A DNA stretch of 55,815 nt, taken from positions 1-55,815 of the forward strand of contig KZ992453.1 in the NCBI GenBank assembly GCA_003614735.1. The letters are read 5' to 3'. Under the pieces are notes generated by a model. The model saw only the letters and a list, made by a program, of their open reading frames with translations, had not been told where the DNA came from and did not search any database. The translations under genes and the position numbers were made by a program. The DNA comes from Thamnocephalis sphaerospora (lineage: Eukaryota; Zoopagomycota; Zoopagomycetes; Zoopagales; Sigmoideomycetaceae). Within the stretch, counting starts at the first letter, position 1; the number at the start of each line of letters is the position of its first letter. This document shows positions 43,601 to 53,378 of this stretch, in pieces.

Positions 43601-46308
43601 CATCATAGGCATAGTCGTCGTGCTGTTCTGCTGCCTTTACCGCCTGATTGCCACCATACGCCTGCTGCTGCGTTGATTGCTGCGACTGCTGCGACTGCTG
43701 CGACAACGGCGGTGGTGGCTGCGGTGTCTGTGGCAACGGCGATGCTGCCGTCGCATAAGTCGCATGAGCATGCCGATGTGTCCGCGTGGTCTTGGTGAAA
43801 AAGTCAACAGGTGGTCCATCGTAAGCATAGTCGTCCTGATGCTCTGGTGCCTTTGGCGTCTCCTCTGCTGTCGACGGTGCTGTCGACACAGTAGTCGCGC
43901 CAAACTGGGCATATGACGGTTGACCATAGCCGGCGACATTGTTCTGGCCATAATACGACTGACCGTAGGCCGTGGATGGTGTGGCGCGTGCCTGAACCGA
44001 AGACACCTTTCTGGTGTAGAGCACCGGCGGCCCGTCATAGGCAAATCCATCCGTCGACTCGGCTGGCGCTGCTGGCTCGGCGGCTGCGCTGGCAGCAGAC
44101 GTCTGCGCTGTCGTCGTCGTCGTCGCTGCCGTCGTTGCGTAGCCAGCATACGGACTCTGACTGTGCTGGGTGTACTGACCATAGGCACTCGCTGAATACG
44201 CACTCGTGGAAGTAGCAGTTGTAGACGAGTAAGCATTATAGCCTGTGTATGTCTGCGCACTGTTTTCACCGCTTAGCGTCGTAGACATGGGTGCGTATGG
44301 TGTTGTTGCTGCGGCACCAGCATTTGCAGTAGTCTCCGTCTGTGCTGGGGCATGCTCGAGCTGTGCCAGCGGAACAGTGTCGTCGTCGTCGTCACTGCCC
44401 AGCAGCATGTCTTCATCGCCATAATCGCGCGATAGTGCAGCCCATATATCGGCCGGCGCCGCTGGCTGTGATGCTGCGGCAGCCGGAGCAGCAGTCACCT
44501 CAGGCTGTGCATTGCCAATATTGTCAAAGAAAGCGGATGCACTGGGTGTTGCCACATCATTTGCTGCGCCAAACGAATCAAACAGACTGTCTCCACCATC
44601 TGCAAACAGTTGACTTGCATCTGCATTCTCGACGCGCGGAGTCAGCTGGCCAAACAGGGCGTCCTGAGATACAGCGGGTGCCGATTGTGCAAGCAATGTG
44701 TCCAGCGAAGCCAGCGGTGCTGAGGCGCCTTGTGTTGATACCGGCACTGTGGCCGTCGTGTCCGTTGATGCCGCAACTGGGGCAGGATCTGGCGTCGGCA
44801 CTGGTGTGGATGGCGTATCGTCCGTCGACGGCGCCTCTACATTTGCAGACTGTGCAACAGCAGCTGCCGGTGGCATGCTCTCCTCCTGCGCGCTCTTGGC
44901 CAAAGACTGAGCCGACGGCTGATGGCAGCTAGCATCCAAATCCGACGTCCTATCCCATGGTGCATCCGAGCCTGACAGATCAAAGGCTGATGCTGCATCG
45001 TCGCCTGCCGTTGATGTGCTCCAAGGAATATCGGCCAAGTGGTCAGACGCTATTACCGTCGACACTACTGTCGTCGACGTTACGACCGTCGTACTGTGTT
45101 CTAGGCTGGTGCTGGTGACCTCCACATGGTCTTCGCTTTCCTCGATTAGCGGCATCTGGTCAAAGTCCGAAGGTGGTTGCCAGTCGCGACCAAAGAAGCC
45201 TGAGGCAGGCGTATCTGGCATAGGCTGGCCCGACGAGCGTGCTGGTGATATGGCATCGGACGGTGCAGCCGCGATAATGTGCAACTTGGCTGGAAGATGA
45301 GGCGCCGGCAATTCACATGTGTCCAATAATGTCTCCACAGCACTGGTAACAGCCGATGCTACCTCCTGCTCGCTGCTGGCTTCTACCTCCAGCAGCGCGC
45401 CAGCATCTGCAGCACACTCTGTGTCGGCTGCTGCTATGTCAACTTGTGCCGCTACAGACGCCACAGTGTCGGTGGCTGACTGGGACACCTGCTCTAACGG
45501 GTCGGCCAACACCTTTGCTGTGGTATCACAAGAAACGCTGACGTTGCTGTGCGCCGTACCGTCAAACGCCGCGTCCAGTGCCGCTTCAACGATCGACGGC
45601 GCATCTGGTTCCTGCATAGGTTCTGGGTCGGCTACTGCTACAGCTGCTGCAACCGCTTCTGCCACAGCTGCAGGCGAATTCACACTGCTAGACGACTGCG
45701 CCACATGCTCATGAGATAGCAGCTCATCGATTGAACTGGGTGCATCTACGTGTTACATGCAGCATGCCGTTAATCATCCTCATTTGGCGATCATCCACCG
45801 GCTTCGGCATAACCTACCTTCCACTGCCGTCTCGCTTGTCTCTACGGTCGGTTCAAGCTCTGCGACAATGGCCGGTTCATCTGCATTACCACGCATTGGC
45901 CGCAGCCGATAAGCTACCGATCACCGTGGACGCCCATGTGAACATTCAGCCGCCGCTTACCCAAGGCGGCCACCGGCTCGTCGGCCTGCGTGGCATCGAC
46001 CGCTGCATCGTCCGTATGACTGTCCAGCCCGCAGCTAGGCTGGTCGGGTGCCGGCGCCGGCGCTGCACTGATCAGCGGCGAGCGTGGCCCTTCGGCAAGC
46101 TCTGCATCGGCATTGCCATGCTTTTTACCCTTGCGCTTCTTCTTCTTGCGCGCCGACTTTGATAGCGCCGGCTCTATTACAGCCGAGGCGGCCGTGCGGG
46201 GCAGGCGCGCGTGGTCAGTCACGGCCTCGTAGTACGCCCGCGCTTTCACGTGTCAATTCCCTGCGCACCTGCGCTCACGTCCAGTAACTTTGGTAGATGG
46301 TCGGCCAT
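37641..46308 (-). CDS. SEC16: COPII coat assembly protein Sec16
   Basis: Scaffold of ER exit sites that organises COPII coat formation. It is the largest gene here, about 2,600 residues in roughly eleven exons. The start is probably the ATG at 46308 (MADHLPKLLD), followed by a Lys-rich exon and two short exons joined by clear GT-AG introns. A huge exon (about 41070-45745) is disordered, with YAYDGPPV-type and YPGYRYD-type repeats and Gln-rich runs. The central conserved domain starts CPLVAFGFGG, interrupted by an intron, then RLVTMFPRVV, a family hallmark. The ACE1-like helical region covers about 39380-40990 (LLLRGDRAGAVAVAVNNKLW; WRTILCTIVANRTPADHVAI). Then come WISKLPKPTLGSLINAIDNG, the C-terminal LGGDNAFYYDAEQKRWVNRN, a polyproline tract and the end RNRYVDVMAQGS. 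The N-terminal exon structure is less certain than the rest. Confidence 0.92.
37855..37920 (-). repeat. Polyproline tract in Sec16 C terminus
   Basis: Ten consecutive CCN codons followed by Ala/Ser/Pro-rich sequence near the C terminus of Sec16, preceding the conserved basic YVDV end. Confidence 0.85.
42855..43115 (-). repeat. Three YPG[WY]xYD aromatic repeats in Sec16
   Basis: Three units of about 20 to 45 residues spacing in the disordered region: EYPGWTYDYTTQQWVPE, EYPGYRYDPVTNQYLPI and AYPGYRYDYELGQWVQD. Each has PG-aromatic, YD and a Q-aromatic pair. Confidence 0.8.
43545..44060 (-). repeat. Three YDGPPV repeats in Sec16
   Basis: Units FAYDGPPVLYTRK, YAYDGPPVDFFTKTTRTHRH and YAYDGPPVDFFTKAARTHRH. 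The last two are also close at the DNA level (shared run TTGGTGAAAAAGTCAACAGG), so they come from a recent tandem duplication. Confidence 0.85.
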
Positions 46309-46921
46309 GACGAGTGGAGATGCCAATGGTCTGCCAGACCAAGCAGGCGATGCAAACGGAATGCGCACACGTTAAGCACTGTCGGCTACCCTCTGTCCAC
46401 CTGCTAGCCCGTTTGTCCGCTGGCTGAATTCGCTCAGCTGTAGGCCCACCTACCGCACAAGTGTTCAGCCGGTAAAAAAAACCTACGGCGTGGTGGTGGT
46501 GGTGGTGGTTGCTGCGCGCGGCGCAAGTAGGACGCGTGCCAGGACACGTGGATTGAAGCGAACCGCCGCCGTCGTCGCCTAGGACTGCAAGGTTGGTGGT
46601 TGCAGTAAGCGTAGTAGGTCCTGCCGGCGGGCGATGCTGGTAGCGATGCTGGTCAACGGGTGGTGAGCGAGTGCGTGGGTGGTGCGTGTTGCGGTGGGTA
46701 TGAGAGACGCAGACTCAAACGGACATCTCAGTAAACGTGTGTGTGTGTGTGTGTGTGTGTGTTGGGGTCAAGTGGTCATCACTTGACGTGGTCCAATCAA
46801 ACGCCCAGTGCATTCGCCCCTTTTACAGTCATGACACCGTTCCATTAATGCACACGGCACAGGTAACCAACGCGTCTACTGTAAATGATGTCTACCACAG
46901 CACACGGCTGGGTCTAGTCTT
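46309..46921. promoter_or_regulatory. Sec16 upstream region with GGT and GT repeats
   Basis: Between the Sec16 start and the helicase stop, both minus strand. Contains (GGT)n at 46491-46510 and (GT)n at 46737-46762. The GT repeat could form Z-DNA, but that is general knowledge of such repeats. No gene supported. Confidence 0.45.
46737..46762. repeat. (GT)n microsatellite
   Basis: Uninterrupted GT run of about 13 units between Sec16 and the helicase gene. Confidence 0.95.
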
Positions 46922-49750
46922 TTAGGCGGTCTTTTGCTTCTTGCTGCGCTTCCGTTTTGTCCCAGACACTGCAGAGAATACCTTGGTCACGGATGGCGGC
47001 TTGGATGCTGACGATGACGACTTGGACGGCTGCTTTGGCGGCGCTTGCTTCTCCGACACTTTTTGCGTCTTGCTAGTGTCATTAGTTTTGGACGCCTTCT
47101 CCGTCGAGGTGTCCTCGGCTGCGTCACGCCGGCGCTTCGATGCAGCAATCATGTCCCTGAACAAGGCATGTCAGGGCACCTGTAACAAGTCTGGATGCGT
47201 CCATAGCATGGATACTTACTGCTTCCGATGTGCCTTGCGTTTGTCATACGACGTACGCGTACTAATGGTCTTGCGCTCAACAGGCGTCCTGCGCAGCTTG
47301 TGCCGTGTGTCCTTGCTGTTTTACAGGCGTACAGCGGTAACGTGATGGTTAGGCCTAATTATTCTGAAACGCTTTACCCGGCCGAGTGGTATCTCATGGC
47401 GAAACCTACCTGGCCTTTTTAAGCGACAGCATCCATTCGGGCACATCGCAGCCCGATTCTTTCATGACGTTTACAATGCTAGCAGTGCACTCCGCTGGTT
47501 AGCCAGGAATGAGCGCCCTACATTGGAGTGCATGGCGTACGTACTTGCGCAAAAAGTCTGCGTCATCGTTGGTGAAGAATGTCACAGCCTCGCCAGAACG
47601 GCCAGCACGACCCGTACGGCCTAGATTGGGCATGGTTTCGATCAGTCTATGCTCTGCTATGGCTCGACAGACTAGCACCACCTACCGATACGATGAATGT
47701 AGCTTTGTACCGTTTGTGGGAAATCGTAATTGATGACAAGGTTGACGCCCTTGAAATCAATACCACGCGCCATCAGTTCTGTAGAAATCAGCACCCAAAT
47801 TTTGCCGGCCCTAAAGTTGTTGACGATGTTGTCACGCTGTGGAAACGCAATGGTTAGCATGCTTTCTACCTTGCATCCACCTGTAGTGACGCACCTGTGC
47901 GCGCGTGCGTTCCGAGTGGATCACGTCAACGTTGATGCCATCGTAGACCAGCTCGTTAAACAGCTCGCGTGCACGTTCAATAGACTGCACAAAAATAAGC
48001 ACTGGGGGCTTCAGACCCTCCTGAATCAGCTGCCGCATGGCAATAAGCTTGCCCTCTTCGCGGCCAACGTAGACGAGCCGCTGTTTGATGGTCTCTGTAG
48101 CCGCATTTCTACGATTACCACAGGTCAGCTGTGGTCGAACGCGACTCGTAGCGTTGACGCTTACTTGGTACCAATAACCACGCGAACCGGATCCTTCATG
48201 ATGGTCTGGGCCAGCTGCTCTACGCCGGAAGGAATGGTTGCGCTGTATAGCGCTTTCTGCAGTTTTGGTGAGCTGCACGCAGCCAGAATCTCGTCCATCT
48301 GCTCCAAAAAGCCCAGATCCAGTAATTTGTCCGCCTCGTCCAACACTAGATGCTTGACACTGCGAGTGTGTGTACAAGCAAATGTCAAGGGTGAGTTTGC
48401 TGGACGGCAAGCAATCTGCGTAATATATCATCCTACCTGCTCAAATCCATCTTGTCCTGCTTGATAGCATGCACCAGCTTTAATGGCGTGCTAATAAGAA
48501 TATCTGTCCGATGCAAGAACCCAGTATACAGACAACCGGGTCAGCATGAGCGCGCAATAGGCTGTCCTGCCGTGACCTTTACAACGCACCAAACTTTTGC
48601 CGCAAACGCGGATCCTCCGACTGCTGCGACGTCGACATTTTCGTCATCATGCATATTTTAAACTTGCGCCCCTCGCCCAGTGCTCGGAATTGGTTGTAGA
48701 TCTGCGGTGGTATCGTCGGTTACGCCCAGATCGCCAAACAAGCGACACGCGTCGCCACGCACCTGCTGGGCCAGTTCTCGCGTCGGTGAAATGATAACGG
48801 CGCGGAAGCCAACCTTTTGAGGACTGCGTAGATCGTGCAAAACGGGAAGGACAAACGACAGCGTTTTACCGCTACCCGTCGGTGCGCAAGCAATCAGTTC
48901 ACGATTCTAAATGTAACGCGCCACGTCAGCGTTGCGCGCGCTAAAGAGATTCTGCTGCGCGCCACTTGCATGAAGCATGACTGGCATGCACTGCATCTGC
49001 ACTGCCGTCGGTTGCTTGAATCCAATCCGAGCCAGGTTCTCCGAAATGTATGGCGCTAGCTCATATCTACGTGCAGAGTGCCATCAGCAGGTTTTCGCCA
49101 ATCTGCCGGCAGTCTCGTGTGCACTTACTGCTGTGCCAAGTCGGAAAACGTCTGGAAGGGACGCGGCACATCGGTGCCGTACACGCGAATGCGATGCTGA
49201 CCACGGAACTCCTCAACCTACATCTCCACGCGTCAGTTAAATAACCAGCACGTCTACTGGCGTATTTCCACCCTACCTGTTCCTCAGTCTGGAATTGCTT
49301 GCAAGGAGGTGCACTGGTCTCCTCCTCTGCTGCAGTAGTAGCAGCAGTCAGACGATACGGTATCAGCTATGCCACCGGACGCGCAGCCACAAGCTGAGCC
49401 ACCCACCAGACGCCGCGTCACTGTCGTCCGAATCGTCGTTGCGCGTTTTCTCAGCTGCGTCGTCACCACCTTCAGCCGCGCTTGCCCGTCGACCGCGGCG
49501 GCTCGGCGTTCCCGGGGCCGGCGTATTGTGGAAAAAGTCAATTTCCTCCAGCAGCTTTTCGGCATCCTCTTCGCGATGCTTTGGCGCTGCTGCCTTGTGC
49601 TGTATAGCATTTTGAGCGAGCAATGCATGAGCACAGACAACACCGGCACTCTGCCACACCCTAATCGACTACCTCAAACAGCTTGACGTCTTCTGCAAAT
49701 CGGCGCTTGTCGAAGCGCGCACCGGCGCCGAGTGTACGGAAAATGTCCAT
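46922..49750 (-). CDS. ROK1: DEAD-box RNA helicase DDX52/Rok1
   Basis: Nucleolar ATP-dependent helicase needed for 18S rRNA maturation in the small ribosomal subunit. The ATG at 49750 gives [18 protein letters not shown], typical of Rok1. The linker has [18 protein letters not shown] and an acidic Ser-rich patch. [20 protein letters not shown] matches the family's pre-helicase motif. Helicase motifs: [10 protein letters not shown] (I), [10 protein letters not shown] (Ia), [12 protein letters not shown] (II, DEAD), YSATIPSG (III, SAT), [18 protein letters not shown] (IV), [20 protein letters not shown] (V) and [13 protein letters not shown] (VI, split by an intron). The end is a DVPEW motif and a Lys/Ser-rich tail [11 protein letters not shown]. 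There are about eight short introns. All catalytic motifs are intact. Confidence 0.94.
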
Positions 49751-50123
49751 GGCTATGCGTGTGGCAAATGGCGAAAGATGCTAGAGGCGACGAAGCAAAT
49801 TCGTGGCTGGTTGTGTATTTTTTCTTTTTCGACACACGACCAGCTCTGCTTGTCAACCTCGTATTTAACATGTCCACCGCCAAAAACCATATGCCTAGTC
49901 CAAGGCTGCAATGGCGACGTAGATGGTATTGAGCATTGATGTGCTAGCATCGTCGTTTGCTCATTATTCTAGATACGCCGTGTGCCATCGAATGTGCCAA
50001 CTCTTACGTGCAGGCCAGTGTAGGTGCTCACTGACGTAGTGCACTGTCCAATGGCCACTTGCCATCCAACTGTCCACAACACGACGCGACCAACGTTTCC
50101 CTGTAGCAAGCACATTGGCCACC
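49751..50123. promoter_or_regulatory. Divergent promoter region (Rok1 / COG5)
   Basis: 373 bases between divergent ATGs. A/T-rich core around 49810-49835 (TTGTGTATTTTTTCTTTTTC). No gene supported. Confidence 0.5.
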
Positions 50124-53100
50124 ATGTCACAGCCAGACGACAGCACTGTTGCCGAGGCCGCCGCAATACCTGAGGTGTGTCGTGATGCAGGGCGCTATGC
50201 ATTGCGTAGACCAACTCTTTTTATGCAAATAGATATACGACCCGCTTGAAGAACTGTTGGCTGCGGAAACAGACGCTGAAGCTAGCGCGGCAGAATGCAG
50301 CAGGTTCGGCGCTTGCTGGCGTGTTGACCAAGGTTTGCGCAGAGGCTGTGCTAACGATAAGCTAGAATGCATGCCCGAATTCAGGAGCAGCGAGATGCGT
50401 TTGCCGAAAAGCTGAAGCAGCTGGAGAGAGCCTGCGCGGCCAGCGACTTGCTGCGCGATGTGATTGCTTTTCTGCGTTTGGCACAGCAGCTGGACAGCAT
50501 TGGCGCAGATGCCACACCGGCTGCTGTGGCGGATGCGGCAGTGATGCTTGGGCAACTTGGTAAGCTGTAAAGGTCTAGCAAAGTATGCCAATATGCTGAT
50601 ATTGCTGGCAGACATACTGTTAAAGGAAAGCCGCATGGATGGCGTTGTCGTGGTGGAGAAAGAGCGACAGCGTGCAACGCGTGTTGACGCAGCCGTACGT
50701 GAGATAGCGAGCACGCTGCTTGCGGAAGGGCTGTCGTCTCAGGTGCGTGCGAGTGTGTTTAGTTGGCCATGTTCCTGGCTGCTTATGTTGCCAAATGCCA
50801 GAATCAAGCACAGATTGGCGATGCACTCTTGATCTACTGGAATCTTGGCACACTCTCCAGTTGCATTGAAGAGCTCGTCCAAACCAGGCTGGCTGGTTTG
50901 TATAACAAGCTAAAGCAGATTCTCGGTCTGAGCAGCGCTTTTCAGGACAGTGGCAGTGGTAGTGGCAGTGCTGCTGGTTATCGTACTTTTGGCCTGGACG
51001 AATTTTGGACCCAGATTAGCGATTGGATGGATGCCATAGAACGAGCAAACGGTGAGGTAAACGGCTACTATAGGCAATCGCAGTGTGATGTATTGTCGGA
51101 TAACTCGGCGCTTGTCAGGTATCTGGACTGCAAGCTGCACTTTTACGAAAGCGTGATCCAGTTTCTGGTCAGACGCTACAACAACTGATGTCCAAGGTTG
51201 GTCTGGAGCATGTATGCAGTCTCACAGCATACACTAGCGTAATGGCATAAATCCACCATTTTGACGTGCGCAGGAGCATGATGCATCCCTGGTAGAGATG
51301 TTTTGGCAAAAATTGTCGCTGGAGATAAAGCGGGAGCTGGAGATGGCGGCTGCAGAAAGTGCCGGTAATGACATATACCTGTGGTGGCATGAGCACATTC
51401 CTTACATAGCAGCATACTTTGCCAGGGACACGCCGTATATTTGACGCCCTTTGTACGGGGTATCCGCGTGTTCTCCGAATGCTGAACACGCTGTTTTCTG
51501 GAATTGCCGAGCAAGGTGGAGTCGAGTTTAATCCGGAACTGCCGGGGTACGTGTCTGTCGCTGAATGTAGGCTCACTTGCAGTTGCACTCACGCCCTGGC
51601 CCAGGCATGAAGCAAAGCTGCTGCTTGATAGTATGGCTGCGGTGGAAGATGCATATGTGCGCCGTTGTAGGAAGCGGTTTGATGAGCAGCTGCGTCGAGC
51701 GAGTAGCCAAAGAGGCACGTTATCCGCTGCGGACACTGCGGGAATTGTAAAGGCCGTGTCAGCGCAAGTATTACAGGGTGGCGTTTGATCAAGCGTTCCA
51801 TGTGGTTAAGCGGTGCTGGTGCTGCCCGCAGTGAACTGGATATCATCAAGTTTGATTCTCGGTTGGCAAAGAGAATTATCCAAGCAGGGGCAGCTGTCGT
51901 GCTGCAGTGCAAGGACAAGGCGATGCAGCTGGTAAGTACCCGCATAGTGATATCTATCGCAGTATAATAACACGCCATCAAGCTGCGAGCTCCAGATGCG
52001 TTTGAGATTGGCCAGGGTCTATGTACTCCGGCACAGCAGGGGAATATTGCCGTGGCCAACGCAGTCTACGCACTTTCGGTCGAGCTGGACGCGCTGCGAA
52101 GGGACTTTGTCGATACTGTACCAGAGTTGCAGGAAATCGAGGTGCGTATTAAGCTGTGCTGGTTCCATTTACAGGTGTACATTAACATTACACAATCCAT
52201 TAAGCTTGTGGAGATAGTGCTGCTCGTTAGCCGTCCTATGCTGTGGGCTTTCCGCGTTACGCTCGAAGATGTGCTGTCCAAGATGCATGATCAGTTGGCG
52301 TATGTAGCCTGCAGACGCACTGCATTGAAGCAACAGAGTTGCTAACGCTCTGCACACAAACTTGGCAAATAGCGGTACTGGCACTGGCCGAACAGCACGT
52401 TTCAATGACCATGCAAACTGCAGCGCATACCTGGATGAATTTGGACGCAAGCTTACTCACCTTCAGCGCGAGTATCTTGCGCGCTTCCAGTGTGGCAGCC
52501 TTGCCAAAGAATGGTGCGTGTATGTATACTCTACACACCTCTGATGTGATTAGCTTACGTTTACACGATGTGCTGGCTAGGATGCGATCGCTGCTCGAGC
52601 AGCTCATCATGGCATTTCTTCGCCAGGCCAGTCTCGTGCATCCGCTGGACGAAGCAAAGCGGCTACGCCTAGCGGCCGATGCCACCCAGCTGGAGTTTTA
52701 TGTCAGCCACGTTGCATCTGCCAATAGCCAAAAGTTGCCGGAGCTTGGCAAGACATATCATGCGCTGCGTGCTTTTCGGTGGGCGATCATTCTAGCGGTT
52801 GCAAGGGTTGTGCGCGCGTTAGGTACTAACTTGCATCCTGTACAGACCACTGCTGTTCGCGGACGTGGAAGAGCTGCAGAGTCGCTCAGATGTACTTGCC
52901 GTGCCACCGCTACTCCGTCTACATCAGCTACTTGCGCACGCACATGGGCAAATCGGGATGCCACATGAGCTGCTTGGTATTTCACTTGACGCTTATATTG
53001 AGCGAATCAGCGAAACGCCAGCCGAAACGCTATTGCAGGAGATTCTGTCCAAGGCCAAGCAGGCTGTGCAAGCACGAGATCCCGATGGCTCGGATACCGC

Positions 53101-53170
53101 GCTGGCGCAGCTTATGATGGGCGCCGATCGCATCTGCCACCCTAGCCCTCCGTCAAGCAGCCAACAATAG
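50124..53170 (+). CDS. COG5: Conserved oligomeric Golgi complex subunit 5
   Basis: Subunit of the Golgi tethering complex for retrograde vesicles. The ATG at 50124 (CACCATGTCACAG) starts MSQPDDSTVAEAAAIPE. Recognisable blocks in order: QLERACAASDLLRDVIAFLR; VVVVEKERQRATRVDAAVRE; GDALLIYWNLGTLSSCIEEL; LQAALLRKRDPVSGQTLQQL; SLVEMFWQKLSLEIKREL; GYPRVLRMLNTLFSGI; TPAQQGNIAVANAVYALSVE; YLDEFGRKLTHLQREYLARF; FLRQASLVHPLDEAKRLRLA; LPELGKTYHALRAF, then RPLLFADVEEL. These follow COG5 order. Many introns of 40 to 100 nt break the gene; one of 40 nt is at 52514-52553. The region upstream of the first block is much shorter than usual (about 80 codons). A low-complexity GSGSGS loop lies near 50950. Confidence 0.9.
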
Positions 53171-53378
53171 CCAGCAACAGATGCCGCACAAACACGCACA
53201 CACATACGTGTGGAAATACACATTCAAGATACGCCCGATGGGCCAACACCAAGCGACTATATTTTACATGCGCTTCGCGCTTATATGTTTACGGGCCATT
53301 AGCTTGATGCGCAGTGTTACATGGTGGGCGATGTAATGGTGTTGGCAGGATGCGGAGGTAGTAGGGCCGCGCACACAA
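53171..53378. other. Convergent intergenic region (COG5 / PPR)
   Basis: About 200 bases between two stop codons with an ACACAAACACGCACACACATACG stretch shortly after the COG5 stop. No gene supported. Confidence 0.4.

Noticed and set aside
46737-46762. Telomere- or recombination-associated repeat
   Set aside because: It is a simple GT microsatellite, not a telomeric G-rich repeat, and no mobile element borders it.
47330-47420. Possible tRNA-like segment (CGCTTTACCCGGCCGAGTGG)
   Set aside because: It looks briefly like a D-arm, but no acceptor stem or T-loop (GTTC) can be paired; it is an intron of the helicase gene.
52142-52174. Possible 33-nt intron in COG5 (GTGCGT...TTACAG, multiple of three)
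   Set aside because: The frame reads through without a stop and the surrounding COG5 helix continues, so there is no need to splice it.
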